Below the pieces are notes generated by a model, which was given only the letters and a program-made list of their open reading frames with translations, was not told the origin of the DNA and did not search any database. Below, one piece after another: positions 17,287 through 25,896 of a stretch of 64,000 nucleotides of DNA. The position numbers and the translations under genes were made by a program. Every line of letters begins with the position of its first letter. Position 1 is the first letter of the stretch. The stretch is from Proteiniphilum sp. X52. Its GTDB lineage: Bacteria; Bacteroidota; Bacteroidia; Bacteroidales; Dysgonomonadaceae. The stretch is from contig NZ_RDSD01000005.1 in assembly GCF_003712195.1 (NCBI RefSeq), positions 149,444-213,443 of the forward strand, given 5' to 3'.

Positions 17287-19122
17287 ATGCCTGACATCAT
17301 TCATCTCCTTCCTGATTCCATCGCCAACCAAATTGCCGCGGGTGAGGTGATACAACGCCCCGCATCTGTGGTGAAGGAACTGATCGAGAACTCGCTCGAC
17401 GCGGGTGCCACACATGTCATTCTCAGCCTAAAGGACGCCGGACGCACCTTTATCCAGGTAATAGATAATGGCAAAGGGATGTCTGCCACCGATCTGCGAA
17501 TGGCTTTCGAACGTCATGCAACCTCCAAGATACGGAGTGCCGACGATCTGTTCTCCCTTACCACGATGGGATTCCGGGGGGAAGCCCTCCCTTCTATTGC
17601 CGCGATTTCCCATATTGAAGTGAAGAGTCGGAGGGAAGAAGATGAATTGGGGTCGTTGCTGGTCATTTCCGGGTCAAAAGTCGACAAGCAGGAAATGGTC
17701 GCTGCTGCCGTTGGAACTTCCGTCACCGTGAAGAATATTTTCTTCAATGTGCCGGCCAGGAGAAAGTTCCTGAAATCCAACGAAACCGAACGCCGGAATA
17801 TTTTCACGGAATTCGAGCATATCGTGCTGGTCAATCCTGATGTGGAGTTCACATTGATTGAAAATGGAGTGGAAACCCTTCATCTTCCCAAAACAGGATT
17901 GAGACAGCGCATCGTTCAGATAGAAGGGAAGAATATGAACCAGCAGTTGATCGAAATCAATGAAGAAACTACGCTTGGAAAGATTTACGGTTATATAGCC
18001 CGGCCCGAATTTGCAAGGAAGGGAAAAGTAAGTCAGTTCTTTTTCGTGAATAACCGCTATATCAGGCATCCCTACTTCCACCGCGCGGTTACTACCGCCT
18101 TTGAGCCACTTATTGCCGCGAACGAGAAACCGGGTTACTACATCTATTTTCAGGTCGATCCTGATACAATTGATGTGAATATTCACCCCACAAAGACCGA
18201 GGTGAAGTTCGAGAACGAACAGGCACTATGGCAGATACTGATGGTTACCGTAAAAGAGTCGCTGGGAAAATTCAACGCGATCCCTACAATCGACTTCGAC
18301 AGGGATGACGCGCCCGAGATACCGGTTTACAACCCTTCCCATGCCTCATCGATGCCGAAGGTGAACGTGGATCCCGGTTATAATCCTTTTCACAGTCACC
18401 GTGCTGAACCCCCCAAGCCGAAAGCGCCTGCCTTTGGTTGGGAGCAGCTTTACAAAGGATTCGAAAAAGAGAAGGAATTGGTTGACCAGATACAGGGCGG
18501 TACCCCCGCAACCCTGTTCAAGCCGGCGGGGGGCGATCGTAATATCCCTGAGAATGAGCTCTTTCCCGAGCATTATCAATATAAGCAGAAATATATACTC
18601 ACCTCGGTGAAATCGGGACTGATGATCATCGATCAACATAGGGCGCATGTGCGTATCCTATTCGATAAATATCTGGAGCAGATAAGGAATAAAAGAGGAC
18701 TCTCGCAACGGGTATTGTTTCCTGAGGTATTGGAACTCTCGGCTTCCGAGGCGGCCGCCTTGCCTTCCATCATGGAGGATCTGGAGGCGTTGGGATTTGA
18801 ATTGAGCGATCTGGGTAATCACAGTTTTGCCATACAGGCTGTTCCTTCTGAAATTGAAAATGCTGCTCCTGCCGCGCTGATCCGTTCCATGATCGGTAAA
18901 AGTATGGAGACAGGCAGTGACGTGAAATCGGAAATTCAGGAATCGATAGCGCTTTCGCTTGCCAATCTAACGGCTATTCCTTATGGGAATACGTTGACTA
19001 CCGAGGAGATGTTGCTTATCGTGAGCCAGCTATTCGCGTCTCCCTTTCCCGCTCATACTCCCGACGGACAGACGGTTATCAGCGTAATCTCGGAAACGGA
19101 GATTGAAAAGAAAATGCAATGA
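17287..19122 (+). CDS. mutL: DNA mismatch repair protein MutL
   Basis: A 611-residue GHKL ATPase that couples MutS mismatch recognition to downstream excision. The N-terminal ATPase motifs are intact: VVKELIENSLDAGA, DNGKGM, RHATSKI and GFRGEALPSI. A linker (about residues 340-440) leads to the C-terminal dimerisation domain. The endonuclease motif DQHAxxExxxxE of MutH-independent MutL proteins reads DQHRAHVRILFD at about residue 449, losing both glutamates, and no CPHGRP motif is seen near the C-terminus (PFPAHTPDGQ instead). A nicking activity of the usual kind is therefore doubtful. It lies 18 bases after the small membrane-protein gene. Confidence 0.96.
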   Translation: MPDIIHLLPDSIANQIAAGEVIQRPASVVKELIENSLDAGATHVILSLKDAGRTFIQVIDNGKGMSATDLRMAFERHATSKIRSADDLFSLTTMGFRGEALPSIAAISHIEVKSRREEDELGSLLVISGSKVDKQEMVAAAVGTSVTVKNIFFNVPARRKFLKSNETERRNIFTEFEHIVLVNPDVEFTLIENGVETLHLPKTGLRQRIVQIEGKNMNQQLIEINEETTLGKIYGYIARPEFARKGKVSQFFFVNNRYIRHPYFHRAVTTAFEPLIAANEKPGYYIYFQVDPDTIDVNIHPTKTEVKFENEQALWQILMVTVKESLGKFNAIPTIDFDRDDAPEIPVYNPSHASSMPKVNVDPGYNPFHSHRAEPPKPKAPAFGWEQLYKGFEKEKELVDQIQGGTPATLFKPAGGDRNIPENELFPEHYQYKQKYILTSVKSGLMIIDQHRAHVRILFDKYLEQIRNKRGLSQRVLFPEVLELSASEAAALPSIMEDLEALGFELSDLGNHSFAIQAVPSEIENAAPAALIRSMIGKSMETGSDVKSEIQESIALSLANLTAIPYGNTLTTEEMLLIVSQLFASPFPAHTPDGQTVISVISETEIEKKMQ

Positions 19123-19214
19123 GATATTCTTGTAGCACGGAAAAGCGACCATGCGCTATCGGGAAAAAGAATAAACAAACAGGGATATTTTTAATCCATC
19201 ACATTAAAACAGGT

Positions 19215-20183
19215 ATGATGCACTACTCTTATTGTGGAAACAGCGGCGTGCGACTCCCTAAAATATCGTTGGGACTTTGGCACAATTTCGGATTTGAAGA
19301 TGATTATGAGACGGCGCGTGAAATGGTTATCTTTGCTTTTGAGCAGGGCATAACCCATTTTGACCTTGCGAATAATTACGGGCCCCCTCCCGGCTCGGCA
19401 GAGTCGAACTTCGGGAAAATACTGCATGAGAACCTCTCTTCCCACCGCGACCAGATGATCATCTCATCCAAAGCAGGGCATCTGATGTGGGAAGGACCTT
19501 ATGGCGACGGCTCGTCGAGGAAATATCTTATGGCCAGCATCGATCAGAGTCTCAAACGGACCGGACTGGAATATTTCGATATCTTTTATTCGCATCGTTA
19601 CGATCCCAATACACCAGTGGAGGAGACCATGCAGGCGCTGGTAGATATTGTGCGCCAGGGAAAGGCGCTTTACATAGGCCTCTCCAAATATCCTCCCGTA
19701 CAGGCGCGTGTTGCCATGAATTATCTGAAAGGGAGAGACGTCCCCTGTTTTATCTTTCAGGATAAATACAGTATGTTCAATCGCCTTCCTGAAAAGGATA
19801 TGCTGGATATTACCGAAGAATTCGGCTCCGGATTTATTGCTTTTTCCCCGTTGGCGCAAGGTCTCCTTACCGATAAATATCTGAACGGTATTCCGCAAGA
19901 TTCGCGCGCGGCCAATCCTTCCGGTTTTCTGCAGAAAGAACAGGTGACTCCATTCCTTGTCGATAAGGTGAGGCTGTTGAACAAGGTGGCCGCGCGGCGT
20001 GGGCAGACCATGGCGGAGATGGCGCTGGCATGGGCGTTGAGAGACAAGAGGATTACTTCTCTTATCGTGGGGGCACGGAATGTAGCCCAATTGAGGGATA
20101 ATCTGAAGGCATTGGAGAATAGCTCTTTCACGCCGGAAGAACTGCAACGGATCGATGCCATCCTTGACGGAGCCACGCTATGA
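19215..20183 (+). CDS. aldo/keto reductase, L-glyceraldehyde-3-phosphate reductase (YghZ)-like
   Basis: A 322-residue NADPH-dependent aldo/keto reductase. The catalytic tetrad can be seen in FDLANNYG (Asp and Tyr), SSKAG (Lys) and YSHRYD (His). The segments GPPPGSAESNFGKIL and HLMWEGPYGDGSSRKYL are characteristic of the YghZ/GpR group, which reduces L-glyceraldehyde 3-phosphate and methylglyoxal-type aldehydes. The frame stays open to 19119, overlapping the mutL stop, but that 32-residue extension is polar and atypical, so the ATG at 19215 is chosen. The following Rieske-like gene overlaps by four bases, indicating translational coupling. Detoxification of reactive aldehydes is inferred from family. 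Confidence 0.88.
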   Translation: MMHYSYCGNSGVRLPKISLGLWHNFGFEDDYETAREMVIFAFEQGITHFDLANNYGPPPGSAESNFGKILHENLSSHRDQMIISSKAGHLMWEGPYGDGSSRKYLMASIDQSLKRTGLEYFDIFYSHRYDPNTPVEETMQALVDIVRQGKALYIGLSKYPPVQARVAMNYLKGRDVPCFIFQDKYSMFNRLPEKDMLDITEEFGSGFIAFSPLAQGLLTDKYLNGIPQDSRAANPSGFLQKEQVTPFLVDKVRLLNKVAARRGQTMAEMALAWALRDKRITSLIVGARNVAQLRDNLKALENSSFTPEELQRIDAILDGATL

Positions 20184-20650
20184 AACGATTCACGCTTACC
20201 CTTTCGGTCATTATCCTGCTTGTGTGGTCCTGTGGGGAAGAAGCGCCCCGGCAGACGGTCCCTTTTGCATCGGTCAATTTCAGGGTCGACCCGAATAGTT
20301 ATGACCCTATTTTGAATAATCCACACACATATAAAATCTTTACGGAAGAAGAACGACGTCTTCCTTCCGATCGTTTTGGCTATGCCGGCGTGTTGGTCGT
20401 CTCCGACGCAAGGGGGGATCTGCACGCCTTTGATCTCTGCTGTCCTCATGAAGACAGAAAAGGGATAGTTGTAGCCCCCGAGTATGAAGAGAATGGGGGG
20501 TATAATGGCAAGGTGAAATGCGTCTCATGTGGTTCCGTCTTTGTCACTATGTTCGGTCTCGGCAGTGTGGAGTCGGGACCCTCAACGGAACCCTTGCAAC
20601 GGTACAATGTGTTGCCGCTGCAGGATGGCAGTTACCGGGTAGTAAATTAA
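20180..20650 (+). CDS. Rieske-like lipoprotein with an altered cluster motif
   Basis: A 156-residue lipoprotein with signal peptide and lipobox ending VWSC. The C-terminal half has the layout of a Rieske [2Fe-2S] domain: first ligand loop CCPHED, second loop KCVSCGSVF, and the closing pattern GLGSVESGPSTEPLQRYNV typical of Rieske proteins. A true Rieske site is CxH...CxxH. Here the last histidine is replaced by cysteine, giving CxH...CxxC, so either the cluster is bound by three Cys and one His or another metal is held. The start overlaps the aldo/keto reductase stop (ATGA). Role unknown. Confidence 0.7.
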   Translation: MKRFTLTLSVIILLVWSCGEEAPRQTVPFASVNFRVDPNSYDPILNNPHTYKIFTEEERRLPSDRFGYAGVLVVSDARGDLHAFDLCCPHEDRKGIVVAPEYEENGGYNGKVKCVSCGSVFVTMFGLGSVESGPSTEPLQRYNVLPLQDGSYRVVN

Positions 20651-20739
20651 CCTCGGCGAATTTAATATTTTTTTTGATAAAAAACACGCCTCTCTTTGTT
20701 CTGCCGTCATTAGGGTGGTGGTGATTCGATTTTTTTTAC

Positions 20740-20748
20740 TACCTTTGC
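20740..20748 (+). promoter_or_regulatory. promoter -7 element of the antiporter gene
   Basis: TACCTTTGC matches the TAnnTTTGC consensus and lies 71 bases before the ATG at 20820. It supports that start and excludes the in-frame ATG at 20715, which lies upstream of the promoter. Confidence 0.6.
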
Positions 20749-20819
20749 GCCCTAATTTTCACGGGTATGATTCTTTTTACTTATTTTTCTGTTATACCCC
20801 TAAAATAAGAGTTCTACGA

Positions 20820-22028
20820 ATGAAAAAAGTTTATTTTTTCTCTTTCCTGCTGGTTACCGGCCTTATTTTATCACAGCTTGTCCCTCATCTTTTAGAGGAT
20901 AATTTCTATTCCTTCAAGATTTTCTTAGATGCGCTGTTGTATATTTCCCTGGCGTTTATCATGATCAATGTTGGGCGTGAGTTTGAAATAAATAAAAAAC
21001 AGTGGCGATCCTACAGCAAAGATTATCTGGTGGCTATGGGAGCCGCTGCTTTTCCATGGATTTTGGTGGCACTTTATTATCTTTTTTTTGTGGCGCCCCT
21101 TGAGATGCGAATTTGGAGTGATGGAGATGCATGGAAAGAAACATTCCTGTTGAGCCGTTTTGCGGCACCCACTTCGGCAGGCATCCTCTTTACGATGCTG
21201 ATCGCTGCCGGATTAAAGCACACATGGGTATATAAAAAGGTACAGGTGCTGGCTATCTTCGATGATTTGGACACGATCCTGCTGATGATCCCTTTGCAGA
21301 TAATGATGATCGGGATGCGGTGGCAGATGTTCGTGATACTGGTTGTGGCTGTTGGATTGATTTGGGCAGGTTGGAAAAAGATGAATGCCTACAATCTCCG
21401 TCAGGACTGGAAATCGATATTGTTGTATTCCGTCGTTTTGTTTGGCCTGATAGAGGCTCTTTACCAGGTATCCACCTATTTCTTCGGTGGTGACGGCAGT
21501 ATTCATATAGAGATTCTTCTTCCGGCTTTTGTCCTGGGGATGATTATGAAAGGCGACCATAATGCCGCGCCCGATCTGAAAAGTGAAAGGGTAGGAGATT
21601 TTATATCTTACCTCTTTATGTTATTGGTTGGGATGAGTATGCCTTTGTTTCTTGGAGTGGACTTCGGTACAGTCGCCGAGCAGTCGTCCTCTATAATTTC
21701 CCGCATACCGATACCTTCCTGGCGAGTGATTGCTTTGCATGTCGTTTTGGTAACTCTGATTTCCAATATAGGAAAGCTCTTTCCCTTGCTTTTTTATAGG
21801 GATCGCAAGATTGGTGAAAGACTTGCCGTTTCAGTGGGTATGTTTACCCGTGGGGAGGTGGGTGCCGGAGTGTTATTTATAGCGATCGGATATCAATTGG
21901 GAGGTGTTCTGCTGATTGTCTCGGTTTTGGCTATGTGTCTGAATCTGTTGCTCACCGGATTCTTTATCAGTTATGCCAAGAAACTGACTCGGGATGCTGT
22001 ACGGGAAACGATAGAGATAGGTGTTTAG
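20820..22028 (+). CDS. cation:proton antiporter family membrane protein
   Basis: A 402-residue integral membrane protein with about 11-12 predicted helices. It has features of the CPA-type sodium/proton exchanger family: an N-terminal helix pair (FFSFLLVTGLILSQLVPHLL), an acidic membrane segment with the aspartate pair IFDDLDTILL in mid-protein, and a late segment FTRGEVGAGVLFIAIGYQ typical of NhaP/Kef-type carriers. It probably exchanges Na+ or K+ for protons across the inner membrane. The ion is not predictable from sequence. It has its own promoter and a hairpin terminator and is not part of an operon. Confidence 0.82.
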   Translation: MKKVYFFSFLLVTGLILSQLVPHLLEDNFYSFKIFLDALLYISLAFIMINVGREFEINKKQWRSYSKDYLVAMGAAAFPWILVALYYLFFVAPLEMRIWSDGDAWKETFLLSRFAAPTSAGILFTMLIAAGLKHTWVYKKVQVLAIFDDLDTILLMIPLQIMMIGMRWQMFVILVVAVGLIWAGWKKMNAYNLRQDWKSILLYSVVLFGLIEALYQVSTYFFGGDGSIHIEILLPAFVLGMIMKGDHNAAPDLKSERVGDFISYLFMLLVGMSMPLFLGVDFGTVAEQSSSIISRIPIPSWRVIALHVVLVTLISNIGKLFPLLFYRDRKIGERLAVSVGMFTRGEVGAGVLFIAIGYQLGGVLLIVSVLAMCLNLLLTGFFISYAKKLTRDAVRETIEIGV

Positions 22029-22067
22029 GTTGATATGAGCAGGATAAATTACATTCTGCTGTAAAAA

Positions 22068-22096
22068 TTCTCCGTATTGCTTTGAAATACGGAGAA
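22068..22096 (+). terminator. stem-loop after the antiporter gene
   Basis: A perfect 10-bp stem, TTCTCCGTAT paired with ATACGGAGAA, around a 9-base loop, 39 bases after the antiporter stop. The following bases (ACATCTTTA) form only a weak U tract, so termination is probable but not certain. It overlaps the -33 region of the tRNA promoter. Confidence 0.55.
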
Positions 22097-22112
22097 ACAT
22101 CTTTACATTTGC
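22082..22112 (+). promoter_or_regulatory. promoter of the tRNA cluster
   Basis: TTG at 22082-22084 and TACATTTGC at 22104-22112, spaced 19 bases, fit the Bacteroidota promoter consensus. The transcript would run through the truncated tRNA-Gly copy, the intact tRNA-Gly and tRNA-Leu to the terminator at 22453. Confidence 0.6.
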
Positions 22113-22170
22113 AGTCGCAAAAAAGGACAGCGTTTTTAACGCGTCCATAATCTTTGTGCTGAATATTATT

Positions 22171-22207
22171 GCGGAAGTAGCTCAGTTGGTAGAGCATAAC
22201 CTTGCCC
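22171..22207 (+). pseudogene. truncated tRNA-Gly copy (5' half only)
   Basis: The bases from 22161 to 22206 are identical to 22271-22316, covering ten upstream bases and the acceptor 5' strand, D arm and the anticodon-stem 5' side up to GCC. The copy then departs into unrelated sequence, so no T arm or acceptor 3' strand exists. Within the following stretch, 22224-22238 is the reverse complement of 22311-22325 of the intact gene (or, read directly, a one-mismatch copy of the anticodon arm). It cannot fold into a tRNA. The duplication offset is 110 bases. Confidence 0.8.
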
Positions 22208-22280
22208 CAAAAGGAAAATGAAACTAACCTTGGCAAGGAGTGGCTGCAGAGTGGTTTGGTTGAGCATGTGGAATATTATT

Positions 22281-22353
22281 GCGGAAGTAGCTCAGTTGGT
22301 AGAGCATAACCTTGCCAAGGTTAGGGTCGCGGGTTCGAGTCCCGTCTTCCGCT
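22281..22353 (+). tRNA. tRNA-Gly (anticodon GCC)
   Basis: A 73-base cloverleaf: acceptor GCGGAAG paired with CTTCCGC, D arm GCTC..GAGC, anticodon stem TAACC/GGTTA with loop TTGCCAA (anticodon GCC), and a T arm containing GGGTTCGAGTCCC. The discriminator is T and CCA is not encoded. Confidence 0.96.
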
Positions 22354-22361
22354 CAAGGTGC

Positions 22362-22448
22362 GCTCGGATGGTGGAATGGTAGACACGCAAGACTTAAAAT
22401 CTTGTGGCCATTAAGGCTGTGCGGGTTCAAGTCCCGCTCCGAGTACCA
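22362..22448 (+). tRNA. tRNA-Leu (anticodon UAA)
   Basis: A class II tRNA of 87 bases including an encoded CCA. The acceptor GCTCGGA faces TCCGAGT (one G-U end pair). The anticodon stem CAAGA/TCTTG holds loop CTTAAAA with anticodon UAA. A long variable arm follows (TGGCCATTAAGGCTGTG), then a T arm with GGGTTCAAGTCCC. It starts eight bases after tRNA-Gly and is probably cotranscribed with it. Confidence 0.96.
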
Positions 22449-22452
22449 GGAG

Positions 22453-22490
22453 CCGCTGCAAGTCAATTGACTTACAGCGGTTTTTCTTTT
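22453..22490 (+). terminator. rho-independent terminator of the tRNA cluster
   Basis: CCGCTG-c-AAGTC around AATT pairs with GACTT-a-CAGCGG, one internal mismatch, followed by TTTTTCTTTT. It begins four bases after tRNA-Leu. Confidence 0.8.
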
Positions 22491-23109
22491 TACGGGGCGG
22501 CAAAGGAGCGCCAAAGAAAATGACAGATAGCGTTTAAACAACTTTAACCATGCGCCTATATTTTCCCGTTCCACCTGCCTGTATTTTCCCTTTTAGTCTT
22601 TTTTGGAGTACATCGTTCAGCAATTATGACATGAATCAATCTTCACCCGCTTACAATACCCAAAGCTCCCCATCATCACCAATTTTCCCGAGTTGAAAAA
22701 ATGTCCTTCGGGACATCGAAGAATGTCCCCAAAGGGTTACAGGTAGTAGGGATGAAAAACACCGTTACTGCTACTTACTACCTGACTACAAATCACACAT
22801 ACATGTAGTAATTACTAGAAAAAACCTCCTTACGGCACATTATCATTTCATTTTCAAACATTGTATTTGAATATAAGTAGTGTGGTACGATAAACCTCAA
22901 AAAGTAAGAAAAAAATCAGTTCCCCCGATGCAACTTTTCTTTGTGTGATTTCGTCTATATGATACTACAGTGTGCCTGACGTCGAATGATCGCCGGTCCT
23001 GCGGGAGAAACTGTTCTCTATGCAGTGGTTTTTATAAAACGATATAAAGGAACCATACTGTTTAAACATACTCCGAATTCGCATCAATTGAATATTAAAC
23101 TGAAATAAT
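22491..23109. other. gene-free 620-bp region with two inverted repeats
   Basis: No coding sequence is supported here. A 6-bp stem with a UUCG loop (ATGTCC-TTCG-GGACAT) lies at 22701-22716 and would be very stable as RNA. AGGTAGTA at 22741-22748 faces TACTACCT at 22786-22793 across a 37-base loop. The region must also hold the promoter of the BACON/TonB receptor operon; no clear TAnnTTTG element was found. Its place just behind tRNA-Leu would suit an old integration scar, but no integrase or att repeat is visible. Confidence 0.45.
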
Positions 23110-23499
23110 ATGGAACTTAAAAATCTCAAGTTATCTTCGATTGTATTATTTGTCTTAATCCCCTTTCTTCTGTCATGTTCCAAGGAAAAAACTCCTCAAA
23201 CACTTGAGGTGGACAAAACGGAACTACACTTTCCCGCCGGTGCTGCCAGCCGCGAATTCAATATCACCACCACAGGCGTATGGAGGATAGAAGCCACGGG
23301 ACTGTCGCCTTATATAGGACCCAATAGGGGCGATGCGGATTGGTACACCGTAGAGCCGATGGGCGAAACGGGAAATGCCAAAGTAACCGTGACATCGAAA
23401 GAGGGAACGGCCGGCAACACGGCCACACTGAAAATCAAATACGATGGAAGGGAGAAAATCGTGGAGCTTAAACAAGATGCTGTATCCGAAGGCGAATAG
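23110..23499 (+). CDS. BACON-domain lipoprotein
   Basis: A 129-residue lipoprotein with signal peptide and lipobox FLLSC. The remaining 105 residues form one BACON-type beta-sandwich: LEVDKTELHFPAGAASREF, then NITTTGVWRIEA, ADWYTVEPMGETGNAKVTV and a closing strand ATLKIKYDGREKIVELKQD. BACON domains in Bacteroidota surface proteins are thought to act as spacers or to bind glycans or mucin. It is the first gene of a three-gene operon with a TonB-dependent receptor four bases later and a DUF4249 lipoprotein. The ligand is unknown. Confidence 0.85.
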   Translation: MELKNLKLSSIVLFVLIPFLLSCSKEKTPQTLEVDKTELHFPAGAASREFNITTTGVWRIEATGLSPYIGPNRGDADWYTVEPMGETGNAKVTVTSKEGTAGNTATLKIKYDGREKIVELKQDAVSEGE

Positions 23500-23503
23500 A
23501 ACC

Positions 23504-25894
23504 ATGTCTAAAGCACTCCTGTCTACGGGAATCGGCTTGTTGACATTTTTTGCTTCCGAAGCCCAAAACCATACCATCAGCGGTTATGTTTCCGATCTCT
23601 CTTCCAAGGAAATACTTATCGGTGCTACTATTATTGACGACGTGTCGGGCAAAGGGGCTTCGACCAACAGTTACGGCTTTTACAGCCTGACCCTGCCGGC
23701 AGGCAATATCAGGATAAGGTGTCAATCCGTAGGATACCTTACATACGAAAAGGATTTTAACCTGATAAGCGATACAGTGTTGAATATACCTTTATCTCAA
23801 TCGGCATCGGAACTGGAAGAGATTGTGGTAATTGCCCGGCGACACAGTGTGAATGCGAAACACGGTGCAACGGACGTGCCCATTGAAAAGATAAGGAACA
23901 CCCCGGCTCTGTTCGGGGAAAGCGACCTGATGAAGTCATTACAGTATGTTCCGGGTGTGCAACATGCCACCGAGGGTAAAAGCGACTTGACCGTGCGGGG
24001 TGGCAGCCCCGACCAGAACCTCGTGCTCCTCGATGGAAATGCGCTCTATAACATCAACCACCTGTTTGGGTTCCTTTCCGTTTTCAATACCGACGCGCTT
24101 AAAAACGTCACACTCTACAAATCCGCGTTTCCCGCCCGTTTCGGCGGACGCCTATCTTCGGTTATCGACGTCAATACCAAAGATGGAAACAAGGAGAAAA
24201 TCGCCGGTTCCGCGACCGTCGGACTGCTTGCCGCCAAATTCAATCTTGAGGGCCCTGTAATCAAGGATAAAACTTCTTTTACCCTTTCTGCCAGGCGTTC
24301 TTATGCCGACCTGTTCATGGGGAAAATCCAGGAGTGGACGGACGAGGATGGAAATAGTCGGGATAATTTCTATTTCTACGACCTCAACGCGAAACTGCAT
24401 CACAAGTTCAACGACAAAACTTCCTTCCACGTGATGGCATACAAGGGAGTGGACAGCTATAAAAACAGGATGCGGGAAAAAGATATTCCCGGTGAACGAA
24501 CCCATTCTTCTACCCACCAGGATTGGAGCTGGGGTAACACCATCGTGGCGGCTCGCTTCAACAGGTCCCTTGCCGGCAACCTGTTCATGAATGCCAATCT
24601 CTCTTACAACCGTTATGCTTACCGGACTTCCATTGAAGAGAAATTTAATTTCATTGAATCGGAAAAAGAAAAGAGCGCGCATAACCGTTTACGCTACGAT
24701 TCGGGAATCAGAGATTATACCGGTAGCCTCGAATGGGAATATATTCCCTCCACGAGACATTACGTGAGGGCAGGAGCGCATTTTGTTTTCCATCATTTCC
24801 GGCCGGAAGTTTTCCGGCTTTCCGAAAATGTCGGCAATGCTATAAATGCTGATTACCAATCCCCCGCACTTCCCTCTGCACGGACACATGCAAAAGAGAC
24901 GGCGGTGTATGTGGAGGATGAGTGGACTGCCGCCAGACCGTTTATCCTGAATGGAGGAGTGCGGTTGTCGACATTTCATGTACGGGAGAAAATGTATGCG
25001 GCGCTTGATCCCCGCTTTTCGGCCAGGTGTCTTTTGGATGGGAGCACTTCCGTAAAAGCCGGGTACAGCCGTATGCGGCAATACATTCACCTGTTGTCGA
25101 ACAATTCCCTCCTGTTCCAGACCGACCTTTGGGTTCCGGTCACCGATAAGGTCAAGCCGATGAATTCCAACCAGTATTCGGTGGGAGTATATAAGACTTT
25201 CAACCGCTTATTTGATTTTTCCATAGAAACTTATTACAAGACGATGGACAACGTGATAGAATACAAAGACGGGGCTTCGTTTTCCGGCTCATCTGCAAGT
25301 TGGGAAGACAAGGTGGAGGCCGGCAAGGGGCGTTCCTACGGTATGGAATTATCCGTCGAAAAACCATCGGGAAAGCTGACCGGATCGGCGGCTTACGCAT
25401 GGGCAAAAACAGAACGGAGGTTCGAGAGGATTAACGACGGGGAATGGTTTCCTGCCAGATTCGACAGGCGGCATACCGCCAACCTTTATCTTTCCTATCG
25501 ACTGAACAGGAAAATGGATCTTACCATCCAATGGACATACGCTTCGGGCGACAGGATGACCATCCCGTTGATGGTCGTGGAAGCCGCGGATATTCCCGAC
25601 GCATGGAAACCGGGCGAAGGGTTGACGCAGTTCGATCATCGGAACAATTATCGCCTGCCCGCTTATCACCGGCTCGATATCGGGATGAATTACACGCCTA
25701 AGAAAGAGGGTGCGCGGTACGGAGTCTGGAATTTCAGTATCTACAACCTGTATAACCGGATGAACACTTTCAAACTCTACGTGCAAACGGATGTGGAGAA
25801 GGATGCGGGCGGCAAGAACACATACACGAGACGGTTAAGGAAAATAACCCTTTTCCCGGTATTGCCATCCCTATCATACACGTATAATTTTTAA
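23504..25894 (+). CDS. TonB-dependent receptor with carboxypeptidase-regulatory-like N-terminal domain
   Basis: A 796-residue outer-membrane receptor. The signal peptide ends near ASEAQ. A regulatory-like beta domain follows (TISGYVSDLSSKEILIGAT, about residues 24-42), then the plug (SDLMKSLQYVPGVQH, LTVRGGSPDQNLVLLDG) and a 22-strand barrel ending SLSYTYNF with the terminal aromatic residue expected for BAM recognition. It is shorter than SusC proteins and no susD follows; its partner is instead a DUF4249 lipoprotein. The start at 23504 gives a proper signal peptide; the frame is open further upstream to 23444. The imported substrate is unknown; peptide, siderophore or small glycan are all possible. 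Confidence 0.92.
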   Translation: MSKALLSTGIGLLTFFASEAQNHTISGYVSDLSSKEILIGATIIDDVSGKGASTNSYGFYSLTLPAGNIRIRCQSVGYLTYEKDFNLISDTVLNIPLSQSASELEEIVVIARRHSVNAKHGATDVPIEKIRNTPALFGESDLMKSLQYVPGVQHATEGKSDLTVRGGSPDQNLVLLDGNALYNINHLFGFLSVFNTDALKNVTLYKSAFPARFGGRLSSVIDVNTKDGNKEKIAGSATVGLLAAKFNLEGPVIKDKTSFTLSARRSYADLFMGKIQEWTDEDGNSRDNFYFYDLNAKLHHKFNDKTSFHVMAYKGVDSYKNRMREKDIPGERTHSSTHQDWSWGNTIVAARFNRSLAGNLFMNANLSYNRYAYRTSIEEKFNFIESEKEKSAHNRLRYDSGIRDYTGSLEWEYIPSTRHYVRAGAHFVFHHFRPEVFRLSENVGNAINADYQSPALPSARTHAKETAVYVEDEWTAARPFILNGGVRLSTFHVREKMYAALDPRFSARCLLDGSTSVKAGYSRMRQYIHLLSNNSLLFQTDLWVPVTDKVKPMNSNQYSVGVYKTFNRLFDFSIETYYKTMDNVIEYKDGASFSGSSASWEDKVEAGKGRSYGMELSVEKPSGKLTGSAAYAWAKTERRFERINDGEWFPARFDRRHTANLYLSYRLNRKMDLTIQWTYASGDRMTIPLMVVEAADIPDAWKPGEGLTQFDHRNNYRLPAYHRLDIGMNYTPKKEGARYGVWNFSIYNLYNRMNTFKLYVQTDVEKDAGGKNTYTRRLRKITLFPVLPSLSYTYNF

Positions 25895-25896
25895 TC

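Noticed and set aside
22353..22574. Minus-strand frame with the phrase SERDLNPHSLNGHKILSL over tRNA-Leu
   Set aside because: This is the antisense of tRNA-Leu, a well-known source of spurious protein annotation. The rest of the frame has no features.
22491..23109. Integrated element attached to tRNA-Leu
   Set aside because: No integrase gene, no repeat of the tRNA 3' end downstream and no other mobile genes in this stretch.
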